Of a stretch of 64,000 nucleotides of DNA, positions 32,798 through 44,725 are shown piece after piece. Within the stretch, counting starts at the first letter, position 1. Each line of letters starts with the position of its first letter. Origin of the DNA: Topomyia yanbarensis. Taxonomy: Eukaryota > Arthropoda > Insecta > Diptera > Culicidae. A model generated the notes under the pieces. The model did not search any database, had not been told where the DNA came from, and saw nothing but the letters and a program-made list of their open reading frames with translations. The stretch covers positions 85,519,113 through 85,583,112 of the forward strand of contig NC_080672.1 of assembly GCF_030247195.1 (NCBI RefSeq), written 5' to 3'. Made by a program: the position numbers and the translations under genes.

Positions 32798-35029
32798 TTA
32801 TTACTAGCCAGCGGTACACTGACAAAGCATCAGAAATGGCCACATGACATAGAACTTGTGTACTTTCCGGTATGTATCGATTTCAAACCACCATCCCAGG
32901 TCAAACGGTTCATTCGGAGCATCGCAGCGCAGGAGCAAACAATTAAAACAAACACGGACAAACAAACGCTGGCTGTCCCCGGCCTGTGTGTGTGCGGTGG
33001 GGCAGTAGATGATGCCACGATAAGTGCAGTAAAATTCCCATAAGTATCCCCACACCATCGTAGTGGTTCCCTTTAGCACACATCTAAGCGGCCACTTTCT
33101 GCGTTTCTCGCTATACGTGAAACCCATTGAACAAAATGCAGCTCTAATTAAAAATGATGTGTACATATAAACTAGCCAATATTTGTCCCGAGTGAGCGGC
33201 GGCAGTTGGCGACCAAATCCGAGAGGTATAGCAAACGACCCACGGCAAGCGTCTTCGAGCGGTAATTAATAATGAAAACGTTTCGAAGCGGCGATCGTTG
33301 GTAGGCTGGGGATTAGCGAAATTGCTTGCAGCTACTTAAACGCCGGGTAGCGCGGATAAACGTCGATGTAAACAAGTGTCATGTAGTACAAAGAAGTAAT
33401 ATCCCATTTCAAGGGTGTGACGTAAAATAAACCGAGTGTACATATATGTGTTACAGAAAATGTGATGCTGCTCTCCTCCGTTTATTACAAACTTAATGGG
33501 GATTCGGTTGGGTCGATTGAATGTAAAAAATATAGTTTCTTTTGGCATATATTACAAAGATTTTATCCGTTGGCTCAATAATTAGACTAACAAATAATAT
33601 CAACAATACTTACCTAATCGGAAAAGTAAATTTTCACAAATTCACTAACTTCGTTGTTTTTCACCATGTGAAAAGGAATAATTACCCGGAACACATGTCT
33701 ACCACTGAACCACGATGGCAGCGATAAGCAGACACCACAACATAAAAAAATAAACAAAACATTATCTAACTACGGGGTTATTTTCGGCGATTTCCTCCAT
33801 TTAGCAATGGGAAAACAGAACGCATTTTCCGTGCAGCCCGGCTTGGCGTGCGTTGTTTACGGTTCGACGGGTGGGTGGGCGTTCGGCGTTTTCCATTTCC
33901 TCTCGATTTGTGGTACGCGAATGCGATTTTTCATCTACGACTTAGCGAATGGCAACATGTCGAGCCTGTCGGTCGGTTCGGGTCTAATGGTACATTGGTC
34001 CCCAACTAAGTGACAGTATAATGTTTCAGCTGCCGAAGCTTTCGTCAACACCGGGCATCCAGGGCCGGATTTAAATTTGGTTTATCTGAAATGTAGCGAA
34101 TGATAGCAATTATTTTAAACAATACCCTGATGTTTACATCGATACAAATCACTCGAAAACATTTCTCACGAATCTTACTTTCAATGTTTTAGTCTGTACC
34201 TGCAGCCGACCCTTTTAACCGCCAGCCGCAGATAAACTACCAAATTAATTTGGATCTAGCCGCAAAGTTCCGACTAATATTTGCCAGTTTGGTTTGGATG
34301 TAAACTTTTAACAAACAGGAGCACCGTTCCGTCAACTTGCTCGTGCAGAAGGGAGGTTCCTTATGTTTGGCATTACAATTTATTTCGGCATTGATTCGCA
34401 GCCGTTCCCGATTCGCTAAACTGTTTTAGGCAGGCCCGTATTTCAATAACCGTAGGTATATTAAGCATTTGGTGAGCCGAGACTGTGCGACCTTTCTGTT
34501 GGTAAATTTGTTTATGCTTGCACCGGACCGGGTGGCGGTAGTGCTTGCTTCTAATGAAGATGATTAAATTTCTCGTTTGTTTGTTTGTCTGAGAGTTCGT
34601 TTTTCATCGTCAAACTATAGCACCAAACAACTTTCAGCGTAGATAAGTTAATTAGCAAAGACTTAAAATGAGTACTAAAATAGTCGGGGCCACCAGCAAT
34701 TGAGAACTGGAAGCCTTGAACAAGCAATGCGTTGTTTATTTTTTTTCTATGGACTGTTTGTTCACTTGGATCTTTTTCCGAACTTATCGTTGTTGGTAAA
34801 TTTTTCTGTTGGGTTGGCCGACTTGGCCCTCACCAACGGTGTCAACCCTAAGGAGGCGTTGAAATCTGGAACAACTTTATACACCCAAAACAGCGTGCTA
34901 ACATTTTCTGTTTTTTCACTTATAGTGGTGTATTCAGTTTATATGGAAATTTGCTACACCCAAAACTCGGCCGTAATACCTTTACGGTAATAAGAAAAAA
35001 TGCTCTAATAGCAAGACGTTTCATGCTAA
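32798..35029. other. No recognised gene; probably single-copy DNA
   Basis: Less repetitive, with GC-richer patches at 33180-33340 and 33800-34010 and no long frame. A CAGGGCCGGATTTAAA start at 34071 resembles a hAT end but lacks a partner. This is among the more unique-looking stretches and could be intronic or regulatory. Confidence 0.3.
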
Positions 35030-37330
35030 AACGTTAGAAGGCGCCAAAGAGAGAAGCCGTTCTCGTCAAAGCCAATAACGCGAAGACTGATACAGCGCTA
35101 GAGCTGAGGGATTTGAGGGAAAACGGGATAAGAATTAGGCGTAGCCAAAAAGATGAGATGCTTTTCGAGTTGAAGTACGATCCCGCGACAGGACCGTACC
35201 AAGTCTCCCCTGATCACGGTAGCTAAGTGGCGGATAGATCGGGAACAGCTGTGATACAAGTTATGGCAGATTCCCCATTCAAGGAGTGGTAGAACGGTCA
35301 TATGAGTGCTCCGTGATCGCCAAAATCAACGGAACATCTTTGTGTGTAGCTGTTACGCTCCTCTAAGATGGACAGTGGAACAGTTCAGCCTAATGCTGAA
35401 GTAGTTACTCAAGTAGTTGATCAGTCGAAAGCCGGTAGTTATTGGTGGAGACTTCAACGCCTGGGCTGTGGAATGCGGCAGTAGAGTAACCAATACAAGA
35501 GGGTTTGAAGGATGACCGGCGAGCGAAAGTGGAAGACGAAAACCTTAAACAAGGACCTCTTCGGCACTTCGGCCGAACGGCGGGTCCTAGAACATAGATG
35601 CGGCTGATCTAACAAGAAAGATTGTGACGGCTTGTAACGCCACAATGCCACGAAAACTGGAACCATGCAATAGACAGCGTCCAGCTTACTGGTGGAACAA
35701 GACGCTTGGTATGCTAAGCGGTACTGGTCTCAGAACCAGAAGGCAGGCTCAGAGAGCTATTTCAGGGCTAGATAGAGATCGCAATGCAGCGTTTCGGGAA
35801 GCTAGGACTACTTTAAAACAGAAGATCAAGCTAGTAAGTCAGATTGCCACAAGGAGCTGTGCCGAAAAGTAAACGCCGACCCTTGGGCGATGTGTACCAA
35901 GTTGTGATTGCGAAAATGAAGGGCCCGTCGACACCAGCTGAAATATGCCCGGCCAACCTAAAGATAATCGCTGAGGGACCCTCACCGAAGCATGCTCCAA
36001 CTATCTGGTCACCGACACCGTACGGCGAAGAGGAAGGAACAAACATGGGCGATCGGCAAATGACTAACGATGAGCTCACAGGCGCATCGAAGCGCCTAAA
36101 ATCAAATAAAGTCCACGGTCCGGATGGAGTACCACACGCCTTGCTGAAAGCTGGGATCCTAGCATACCCGGACATGTTCAGAATGGTGCTGCAGAAGTGT
36201 TTAAATCAAGGATACTTCCCCTAAATGTGGAAGGAACAGAAACTGGTGTTACTGCCGAAGCCAGGGAAGCCACCGGGCAATCCGGCTATTTGCTGGATAA
36301 TCTCGGAACAATACTGGAAAGAATCATCCTCACCAGGTTGACGAAATGCACGGAGGGTGAGCGCCGACTGTCCAAGATGCAGTTTGGATTCCGCATAGGA
36401 GCATTGACAGTGGACGCAATTCGGACAGTACTAGAGAGTGCTGAGAAGGCATCTAATGCATTGTAGTTACGACAGATGTGAAGAATGCATTTAACAGCGC
36501 CAGCTGGGAAGCCATCGCTGCAGCGCTGCACAGAATGAGGGTCGCCGACTATCTATCCTGAAGAGCTACCTCCAGAGCAGAGTGCAGCTGTACGATACGA
36601 GTGAAGGACAGAAGTCAATGTCACAGTGGGCGTTCCTCCATTCTCGGCCCAACTCTTAAGAACGGGATCTACGATGAGGCCTTGACCCGGGCTACCAGGA
36701 AAGTGAAAATCGTGGATTGCTGGAATGACGTGTCTCTAACTGGATCAAAGGGGTTAAGCTGCAGATAGCTCACCAGAAGACGGAAATGTTGTTCATCAGC
36801 AACTGCAAAGCGGATCAGCGGATGCAGATCGACGTCGGAGGGCACGTAGCATCGAAGCGTACACTGAAGCAATTGGGAGTGATAATCAACAACAGGTTGA
36901 GCTTCAACCACCATGTCGAATACGTCAGAGAAAAGTCAGCGAAGGCAACGAACGCAATAGCGAGAATCATGCCAAACGTCGACGGTCCGAGAAGTTGCAC
37001 GAGACGTCTACTATCTTTTGTTTCCTCATCGATACTGCGATGTAGAGCTCTGGCGGAGGATTTCGAGTGCTACAATCGGAGAAACACCAGCAACGTGAGA
37101 AAAATTGTGAGAATCGATTCGATGGCGAGCTGGCAGCATGAATAGGTCACTAGAGAAAAAGGAAGGTGGACCTACCGGCTCAACCCAAACCTGTCGACGT
37201 GGGTCAATAGAAAACACGGAGATGTGAACTGCCACTTGACACGGCTCCTGTTGAGCCACGGATGCTTCGGGAAGTATCTTCATCAGTTCGGGCAAGCAAC
37301 GGGAGTGATGCTTATGGGTGTCAGAGTCTA
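35030..37330 (+). mobile_element. R1/LOA-group LINE, plus strand, decayed
   Basis: Same clade as the minus-strand LINE at 7.8-14.2 kb. It begins within ORF1 (35030-35170, with TALELRDLRENGIRIRRSQK and DEMLFELK) and jumps directly to the ORF2 endonuclease, so the ORF1 zinc knuckles are deleted. It ends about 37330, where the opposite-strand I-clade element's 3' tail begins. Confidence 0.7.
35190..37330 (+). pseudogene. R1/LOA LINE ORF2 (EN-RT)
   Basis: Endonuclease blocks in broken frames: GTAVIQVMADSPFKE, then KPVVIGGDFNAW-like codons near 35435-35470 (read with a frameshift). The linker RQRPAYWWNKTLGMLSG is at 35624-35872. RT blocks: SNKVHGPDGVPHALLKAGIL (36100-36170), QFGFRIGALTVDAIRTVLES (36380-36440), an FNSASWEAI-like block near 36490, GVPPF in place of GVPQG near 36630, and the region after RT, KTEMLFISNCKADQRM, VASKRTLKQLGVIINNRLSF, TRRLLSF. 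It ends with WTYRLNPNLSTWVNRKHGDV. The FADD catalytic box is deleted near 36710. Many frameshifts; inactive. Confidence 0.75.
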
Positions 37331-37739
37331 GGGAGGGAGGGTGTACAAAGATGGCAGGGGAGAAAATGATTAACTTTCAGTTTTAGCTATCGGAAGATTA
37401 ACGGCATAGATTAGAGACTCGAACGGCCTCCATTAGGAAGAATCATGTACTGGGACGCCGGGTGGTCCTCCTCGAGCTGGCAGTTGCTTTGATGCGGAAC
37501 GGCAGAATTTCGAGTTGCGCGTGTAATATTTGTGCTGTAGGTCTCGTATTTGTTGGTTCATTCGACTGAGATGTTTTGTGTTGCTCCTAAGTCGCATGAA
37601 ACCATCGTGAGTGTGCAGTAGGCTGAAGAGGGCACTTCTGAGAATGACAAGAAAAATAAAAGGGGCAAATGAATCTGTACATTTATGGTTTTTGGGAAGG
37701 TGTATACGAATGACATATAGAGAAGATCGCGGCTTACCA

Positions 37740-38250
37740 GTACATTTTGAACCGGGGCATTGAGTAATCCTCCTCAAGCCCGAAGGGAGTGCAATAGCTG
37801 AGCTCTGACAGAACAGTAATCGGTGCATGCCCAGACAATATGTTTGATATCGTGGTAATCATCGCCATAAGTGCGGATACCGCTATTCGCGAGTTGGAGA
37901 TGCGCCGAAACATCATGGGAATGATATCCCAACCCACATCCATTCCTCTGAACCGAGGTTTCGTTGATACCTTCAGGATGATAGAATGTAGCCACCGTCC
38001 CAACTCTCCATCTATCCATGACGTCTGTCAACTTTCTAGCGTCGTCTGACGAGAGATATTGAAAAATTCATTGAACCTTCTATAGCGCCCACCTTAGTTA
38101 AAGAGTCCGCTTCTTCATTACCTAAGATGGAGCAATCCGAGGGAACCCAAACTAAGATAGTTTTGTACGATATTACAGACAAAGCCCGCAGAAGCTCCCA
38201 TATTATCTGGGAAAAATGTGCTTTCTAAGTTTCATTGAACGGAGAGCTAT
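37740..38250 (-). pseudogene. I-clade LINE RNase H end and C-terminus
   Basis: Reads VWVPSDCSILGNEEADSLTK (near 38160-38100), the terminal RNase H motif with the histidine position changed to Asp and the conserved ADSL aspartate kept, then AIEGSMNF, DRWRVGTVATFYHPEG, VGWDIIPMMFRRISNSRIAV (in two frames), DIKHIVWACTDY and LEEDYSMPRFKMY. The H/C-type C-terminal zinc motif (H, C positions in HIVWACTD) fits I-clade ORF2. The upstream RNase H catalytic segments and the RT are absent. Confidence 0.65.
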
Positions 38251-38284
38251 TGAGCTGAGGCTACCCTCATCGATGTTTTTCTCG

Positions 38285-39250
38285 TTAGGTTGTGAACGAA
38301 CCGGCGCCAGTAGCTATGTTTCTTGGCTTTATCAAACTCTCCATGCGCGTTTCTAATGTCGCGTACTGCCGATAGCTAGCGGGTAGCCCGTCGTCCTGGA
38401 AGGCTTTATAAGCGGCGGCCCTCACCGCATACACATCTGTGCACTCTTTGTTCCACCATGCGTTGGGTGGACGCCCGCGAGAGTTCGTGTCTGGTACACG
38501 TTTAGTCTGTGCTTGAATCGCGGTATTGAGAATCAAGCTAACCAGGAGCCCGTACTCTTGCTCCGGAGGAAGCTCTTGAGTGAAATGGATTTTTGTCGGA
38601 TATCAGATTGTATTCGGTGGACCTGAACCGATAGCAATATTAATTACGATTGGAAGATGGTCGCTGCTGTGGGGATTAGAGATTACCTTCCACATGTAAT
38701 CTAGCCGCAGTGATATCGAGCCGAGGGACAGGTCTAAGGCGCTCGGACGCGCTGGAGGGTCCGCATTCCGTGTCATTTCAGCCGTGTTCAAAATTGTCAT
38801 ATTAAAGTTGTCGCAAAGCTCTTAAATTGAGGTAGATCGATTATCGTCATGAAACGCCTAAAACTAACCTCGGTGCGGGGAGGAGTTCCGCAATATCGCA
38901 AAGCCGTCGGTGGCTAACTGAGGTTCTAAGGAGGATATAGGTGGAAGCAATGCAAAGGTCTTTAATTCTGATTTGGCAAGTGACAACTTCAATGTCTGAT
39001 GTCGAGGGGAGGTCGATTCGATTGAAAGAATGGCACTTTTGATTCACAAAAGTACTCCTCCGTATAAGTCGTCTCGATCCAAGCGAATAATATTTAAATC
39101 ATGTGAAGTCCATATCTGAAGTAAGCCATGGTTCGCATAATGCAAAAACATTGCACTTCAAATTATTTATTATAATTTTTAAATGATCGATTTTCGGGTT
39201 TATGCGTCTGCAATTCCACTGTAGAACAGTGGTCAGATTCATGACCTCGT
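38285..39250 (-). pseudogene. I-clade LINE endonuclease and linker
   Basis: Endonuclease signs: VRLDRDD.YGGVLL-like reading near 39060, EVVTCQIRIKDLCIASTYI (39000-38930), PSALDLSLGSISLRLDY and NPHSSDHLPIVINI (38730-38650), which is the catalytic SDH motif at the domain end. The linker before RT is GRPPNAWWNKECTDVYAVRA, KAFQDD and SYRQYATLETRM (38480-38300). Frameshifts separate these pieces. The order and motifs match I-factor-like ORF2. Confidence 0.7.
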
Positions 39251-39326
39251 TCGATGAGTTAGCCGTCGAAGGATACAATCGCTGAAAGAAGGGGCCATTT
39301 AGTAGTGAACTGCATCAAAAATATTT

Positions 39327-39711
39327 TTACTGCGGGGAAAAGCTTATCAAGATGCTTTTAAGAGGGTCAGGAATATTTAATGCTGTAAAAATACGGTCCA
39401 CAGTGTCCAGAGAATTGCCAGCGCTGGTTTTTTTTTTCTCTGGTTGAGAAATGGAAATACTTAGGGTTTTTGATGTCCCTGGAAGTGCTGGGAGGTCCTT
39501 TTCTGAGCTCAGGTTTCTCAGACCGGGAGCGACTTGCTTCGGTTTTGCATCAGTACTTCCTCGAGAAGTTATTTTTGCGGGACCTTGAGGAGACACTTGC
39601 TGGCCTTTACAACATGGCTTAGGAGAGGAAATACTCCTCCTTTTTCTATTGCTGCTAGGCAGAACGTTAGATGTGGGGTCGCCTTCGTCAGTAGACAAGA
39701 TAGTATGGATG
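39327..39711 (-). pseudogene. I-clade LINE gag C-terminus
   Basis: Reads LSTDEGDPTSNVLPSSNRKR, SSPKPCCKGQQVSPQG and, near the stop at 39327, DTVDRIFTALNIPDPLKSIL, the conserved C-terminal segment of I-clade gag. At 39712 it is cut by the poly-A end of the L1/Tx1-like LINE; the preceding gag parts resume left of that element's 5' end, above 44105. Confidence 0.7.
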
Positions 39712-39776
39712 TTTTTTTTTTTTTATTTTATTTATTGTCAATGTTATGTTTAAAAACTATTTACATTTCATTATAT

Positions 39777-42700
39777 TTAATCACATTCTGCTTCTAAGTG
39801 AAACTGAAGTGCCTGCACATTCACTATTCCTTCGCATTGTTTAATGAATGATATGTAGTACATAAATGTTTTCAGTATCAAAACTCTACGCGATGATCTT
39901 ACGCTTTCTAAAGTTGGACGGAGTAATTCCTCGAAGGATAGCATTCGCCAATCTCCTTCAATAATCGCAATCTTGTTCTGCAAGAGCTGCCATGCTGCTG
40001 TTACTCGAGGGCATTCGCAGAATTTGTGTTTCAGCGTTTCAAGTCCTGCGTGACAGTGAACACAGCCTTGCCCGTCCGCACGTTGAATTTTATACATCAA
40101 TTTCCTATGTTCGGTTTTTACGTTTATTAGCATGTACAGTTCACTTCGCTGATCCGAGGTCAATCGTCGATCTGAGATGTTCTGCCATGTTCGTTTCCAG
40201 TTTATCCCTGGGAATTTCCGTTCGAATCTTGGAGGTTCTATCTGATCAACAAAGACCTGACAGATGAGGCCCGCTTCCGGACATTGTTGTAACTGTGGAG
40301 TGAGATTTACATAGTTGAGGCTTACTGTTCTCAGACATGGTAGGTCTGCAGGAATCACGGTCCGATATTGCGCGTTCCGCAGATTAAACGATCTGTAGTA
40401 CGGCATGCTGTCAAGCTCTTTTAGGTGACGGTTTATCAGTAAAGCCTTTGCTTTCACCGCTGGAAGATGTAATTTCAGACCCCCTTGCTCCTTATTTTTG
40501 GTTAGCTGTTGCATTGGAATTCGCGCTGGTACACCTTTCCATATAAAGGTTCCCATCATTGACGTCAGCTTAGCCGTATGAACACAGTATGGTAGCAGAA
40601 TAGAGGCTAGATACCATACCATCTCGAGGTTAGAAACGTATTCAGCACCGCAACCTTCTGACACAAAGTGAGTGATCGCATACCATGTAAGCGCAACTGC
40701 TGTGCAAACCTTCCTATCATGGCATTCCAATTGAGTGTGGTCATTGTCTTTATTGAGTTGGTGAATATGACCCCAAGAATTGTTACTTGGTCCTTCAACT
40801 GTACCCAAGGTATATGTAGTGGAGTTACATCAATGAAGCCAACATCAACAGAGACCGTTTTCTGCCAATTTAGCGTTGCACCGGACACATTTTCGAACCG
40901 AGAGAACATCTCTCGAATTTGCTGAGCTCTCTCACTCGATGTAACAATCATACTGATATCGTCGGCGTATGCCACAATAAGATCGTTTGCACACACTTGC
41001 TCAAGCCTATGGATGAGCGGAAGGAGGTAGATCGTGAACAGCAACATGCTTATCGGATCTCCCTGTCGCACAGATCGCTGTATTGGAAAAGCGGGAGTGA
41101 GATGTCCGTTGATCAGTAGCCGAGAAGAAGAGCGAGTAGCAATCTCTGAGATAAGGTTCACAAATCGGGAATTTATTCCGAGTGAACGCATGTTGTAGTG
41201 CAGGAAGGAATGCCGGACACGATCGAATGCATGATCTAAATCGAAAGAGATTAGCTTACCTCTCTGTTTTCGCCTTATCAGCTGAGCGACTCTGTCTTTC
41301 AGAGCTAGAACAGCTTGGAAGATGTTCCGTTCGGGGTTCGCACACTTTTGCGCTTCATTGAAGATATTGTGTAATCGCATAACACTCTCAAGCCTTGATT
41401 TGAGTATTCGAGAGAGAATTTTGTAATCAAAGTTCAGTAATGAGATCGGTCTGTAACTCCCAACTGTGTTGCCAGCGCCTTTCTTTTTCACCAACACGAT
41501 TAATCCGTCAACAAATTTTTCTGGTATGTCAGCACTCATAGCCTCATTGAGCACAAGATTAATTTCTCTGTGTATAATATCGAAGGTACGAAGGTAAAAT
41601 TCTTTCGCAAGGCCATCCGGGCCCGGAGATTTCCTGGATGCACTTGATTTGATCGCTGAAAATATCTCTGCGGTAGTAATCTCGCTCATCATTGCTTCGT
41701 TGTGTTGATCATCCACCGGGATAATCCTGTCACACTGAAACGCACGATCAGGAGATATCTTTACTTCCCCCGTGCTCTCAGTATAAAGATTGGAAAAATA
41801 GCTGTACATGTGTTCGCTAATCTCTCCGGAATCTTCCAACGCTTCTTCATTCTCGTTCTGGATTCTTGTGATAGTGGTTCTCTTCCTCCTTCGTTCGCCA
41901 AGCTGAAACGTAGAAAGCGGCTCCCCTGTTACATGTGTCTCGTTTACTCGCACAAACATTTGCGTGTGTCTTCGTTGGAGGGCAAGCATTTCACCCTTTA
42001 ATCGATTGATTGTTGATAGCATTGCAGGATTTTGGTAGTAGCTATCGTACGCTCGCTTTAGCTGCGCGTATAATGTCTGTTGTTCGTAGTGATAGTCTTC
42101 ATAGGCAAGCTTCGATTTCCATTTGAAAAAAGACTGTATTTTTGGTTTTGTGTACATCAACCACCACAGCATCCACGACGAATAGTTTCTACGTTGAGCG
42201 GTCCAGTATTGCCAGCGTATTTGGAGTTCCTCCAGGTTTTCAGAGGTAAGGAGGTGAGGACGAAGAGACCAGAAACCCCGGCCTTGTTCTCGGCCGAGAT
42301 GAGGAAGACACAGTCTTACTGTCACTGCTTTATGGTTGGTAAACGAACACACATGCGTATCAATAGTTCTCAGCTGCTCACAAAGTCCAGTAGAAACGTA
42401 CATTCGATCCAATCTTGACATTGAATTATGTGTTATGTATGTGTATCCGTCAGTTCTGGGATTTATCTTTTCCCATACATCGTGCAGTTGCAGCTCGTGC
42501 ACCGTAGCTTGCAGTGCTGGACTCGCATTCTGCCCAGTAGCATCACACTGTCGCAATACACAGTTAAAGTCCCCAGCAAGGATGAAGTGTTCGGTTCTAT
42601 GTCGCATGTAATACGCTATTGTGTTGTTAAAGAACCTTTCTCGCTCCGACCGCAAGGCTGTACCCGATGGAGCATATATATTACACAACGTTATGTCGTT

Positions 42701-42957
42701 AATCCGCAGCGCGATCAGACGCCCATCTAGGCTTCTTTCGATGTTAGAACAGTGTATGTGCTGCTTAGCGGCTATTGCAGTTCCTCTTCGGTTATGGTCA
42801 ACATTGCAGAACATTTTATACCCCGGCAATGTGAGTTGATCATTTTCCACCTGTCCAAATCAAAAGTACGGACGAAGTCACGAAGAGCATTGAGTTTTGT
42901 AGTATTTGTAATTGTGTTTATGTTTATTGTGGCAATTTTGTAGCTAGTGTACGCCAT
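39777..42957 (-). pseudogene. L1/Tx1-like LINE ORF2 (EN-RT), two lesions
   Basis: From ATG 42957: MAYTSYKIATININTITN starts the APE endonuclease. Near 42856 a short deletion with frameshift removes the LQE block, including the catalytic Glu, between RTFDLD and VENDQLTLPGYK. Then open for 747 codons: FILAGDFNCVL, SMSRLDRMYVS, SFTNHKAVTV (endonuclease end), SRKSPGPDGLAKEFYL, GSYRPISLLNFDYKILS, KLISFDLDHAFDRVRH, SVRQGDPISMLLF and the catalytic YADD near 40970. A frameshift near 40612 leads into the last about 275 codons, with a C-terminal C-x2-C..H..C motif (CVHCHAGLETLKHKFCECP). The QGDP form of the QG box and this layout place it in the L1/Tx1 group. One or two events from intact. Confidence 0.85.
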
Positions 42958-44105
42958 TACAAATTAGTATCCCCACCCGGACTCGTGCTGCCTGTGTCTT
43001 GACGTATTTTATTCCCCGGTGGTCTCCGTTTTGGACGTCTACTGTTAGACGATGTAGACTCGTCGGTTTCCAGATCATCGTTGCTCTCAGATAGAGCAGA
43101 TTTTGATTGCGTATTTTCGATGTCTGAAGCTGGCCGGGTAGGTATTTTGAAGAGTATGGCCGATCTTGTCTGATTAGTTGTGGTAGAGGGTGCAGTCGGT
43201 GTCGGGTCCGAACCGTGGTCTTCTAGTTGGGGATTCGGCAATGTCAGTATGGGGGCCGTTACGCATTGCTGTTGAGTACACGACTCCACGGGCAGGCCTT
43301 CTGGGTGTGAAATTGTCCTGGCTGTGCTTGTGGTGGGTTCGTTTGTCTTGTCTGCCTTTTTAGTAGGCTTATTAGTTGAAGATTTCGGTCTTTGCTGTCT
43401 CGGAGCGAGAGAATGTTTTGTTACGCTAGCGTATGATTGTTCAGTTGTAAGCTTTTGGATCAAGAGCTTTTTGTTTTGCACGCAGGAGATACCATTGTGC
43501 ACGTACTCATTGCAATGCCGACATGTTTGGCGCTGTCCATAATACGATACGAATGTGGATTCTCCGTCAATTGTGAGAATTGATGGAATATTTTCTTCCA
43601 CCATCATTCTTACAACGCGAACTCCCGATGAAATCCCCCCGAAGGTAAACTTTTGATCCCACACCAGCTCATGGATCGAGATAACTTCACCGTACGCAGA
43701 CAAGCAATCAATAATACGCTCGTCTGTTACATCTTCAGACAAATCGAAGAGTTTAACTTCCACTGTTCCGTCCTCCATTAGGATCCGAAGCTTGAAGATT
43801 TTACCATCAACATCGACTTCATGTTTATTATCGTGTTCGTCGACAATTCGTTGTGCTGTTGAGAGCTCGTCTGTTTTCACGAAAGCACAGCCGAGATTTC
43901 TGCTGCATTGAATTCGTCTAACTTGCTCGCTTTTCAGACCTAGAATAGAGCCAACAAAATCATGGAGCTCTTCAAAGCCTGGCTTTTTAGGTAGACTCGC
44001 ATAATCGATGCGAAAAGTGTTTTCGCGACGCTTCATCCCGCTAACACGCCCGCCGCAACGCGCTGGGCCCGACGGTGCCCTGTAGGTTCGAAACGTTTTA
44101 TGCAA
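42957..44105 (-). CDS. L1/Tx1-like LINE ORF1 protein (382 aa, open)
   Basis: Intact 382-codon frame. The first in-frame ATG gives MHKTFRTYRAP; the second (MKRRENTFRIDYASLP, about 24 codons in) looks like the better start, since the leader is rich in GC dipeptides of 5' UTR type. Residues about 30-110 form an RRM-like region (GCAFVKTDELSTAQRIV; KIFKLRILMEDGTVEVKLFD), 110-190 a second such unit ending GVRVVRMMVEENIPSI, and about 200-215 a zinc knuckle QRQTCRHCNEYVHNGISC. The tail is S/T/P-rich with DDLETDESTSS and a basic RRPKRRPP. It should bind LINE RNA and form the transposition particle with ORF2. Relatives are decayed at 2735-3260 and 57.9-58.8 kb. Confidence 0.8.
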   Translation of the reverse strand: MHKTFRTYRAPSGPARCGGRVSGMKRRENTFRIDYASLPKKPGFEELHDFVGSILGLKSEQVRRIQCSRNLGCAFVKTDELSTAQRIVDEHDNKHEVDVDGKIFKLRILMEDGTVEVKLFDLSEDVTDERIIDCLSAYGEVISIHELVWDQKFTFGGISSGVRVVRMMVEENIPSILTIDGESTFVSYYGQRQTCRHCNEYVHNGISCVQNKKLLIQKLTTEQSYASVTKHSLAPRQQRPKSSTNKPTKKADKTNEPTTSTARTISHPEGLPVESCTQQQCVTAPILTLPNPQLEDHGSDPTPTAPSTTTNQTRSAILFKIPTRPASDIENTQSKSALSESNDDLETDESTSSNSRRPKRRPPGNKIRQDTGSTSPGGDTNL

Positions 44106-44431
44106 GCTCTGTGTAAATCAAAGTCCGTGATCGACTTCCCTAGATCAGCGTTAGCTAAAACACTTGCGCTTCTCTCGGAAGTAGAGCGCTATGCCGGCCT
44201 CTACAAACATTTCTGTAGAAGATCACTTAGAGCAACCCTAAAGGAAACACTTAAGATTCTCCTCGCGCTGTTTGTACTTGGGACATGTCGGGAGATCATG
44301 TGGGTTTCCCTCACTGTAGAGACACTTTTCGACATCCTTCAACAGGAATCATCTGCGTGATTTCCACCGCATTAACTACAACGAACCTTATTTATACAGT
44401 GAGAGGTTATGCGTCCAAATTATTTGCAATT
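44106..44431 (-). pseudogene. I-clade LINE gag zinc-knuckle part
   Basis: Between the SINE and the L1-like LINE. The minus strand reads, with stops, CK.FGRITSHCINKVRCS, CGGNHADDSC and CLY, then ENPHDLPTCPKYKQREENLK-like codons, three CCHC-type units in the spacing of I-clade gag. The first Cys of the first unit lies beyond the SINE, next to its duplication. Confidence 0.6.
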
Positions 44432-44443
44432 AGTACAGTTCAT
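44432..44443. repeat. SINE target duplication (left), 12 bp
   Basis: AGTACAGTTCAT; exact partner at 44726-44737. Confidence 0.9.
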
Positions 44444-44725
44444 TTCTTCTTCTTCTTCTTCCAATTCTGTTTATTTTCCGTCGGCCTATTTCCGCTACGA
44501 GGCCAAACACCGACGCCAGAGAGGTGACCACTCCCACTATCTGGATTGGATATCGACCCATCAACTCATGGACCGGGGACCAACGGCTTTACTTCCCTTC
44601 CGAAGGAAGGCGTGACCTCAGATTTTTCTCACCTCTGAAAAATCTCAACGACCTCGACTGGGATTGAACCCAGACCAACTGGGGTGGGTGGCGGTCACGC
44701 TTACCACCCAACCATCGGCGCCGTC
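44444..44725 (-). mobile_element. tRNA-headed SINE, second family, 282 bp
   Basis: Bounded by exact 12-bp duplications AGTACAGTTCAT. On the minus strand the head starts GACGGCGCCGATGGTTGGGT, with box B GGGTTCAATCCC and an acceptor-like return. The body contains GGTCACGCCTTCC, GTCGATATCCAATCC and CTGGCGTCGGTGTTTGGCCT, then GCGGAAATAGGCCGACGG and a (GAA)n tail. A 3' fragment of the same family, plus strand, is at 55708-55794. It inserted in the gag of the I-clade LINE. Confidence 0.85.

Larger units (their letters stand above)
39712..44105 (-). mobile_element. L1/Tx1-like LINE, nearly complete, about 4.4 kb
   Basis: The best-preserved retroelement here. The 3' end is an A tail (plus-strand T run 39712-39724, with ATAAATAAAATAAA before it). 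ORF1 42957-44105 is open; ORF2 runs from 42957 to 39777 with two small lesions. ORF1 stop and ORF2 start overlap as TAATG (42959-42955). The 5' end lies near or just beyond 44105 and could not be fixed by a duplication. It inserted into an I-clade gag, so it is younger than that element. Confidence 0.8.

Noticed and set aside
34071..34100. CAGGGCCGGATTTAAA, a hAT-like end
   Set aside because: No inverted partner or 8-bp duplication found downstream.
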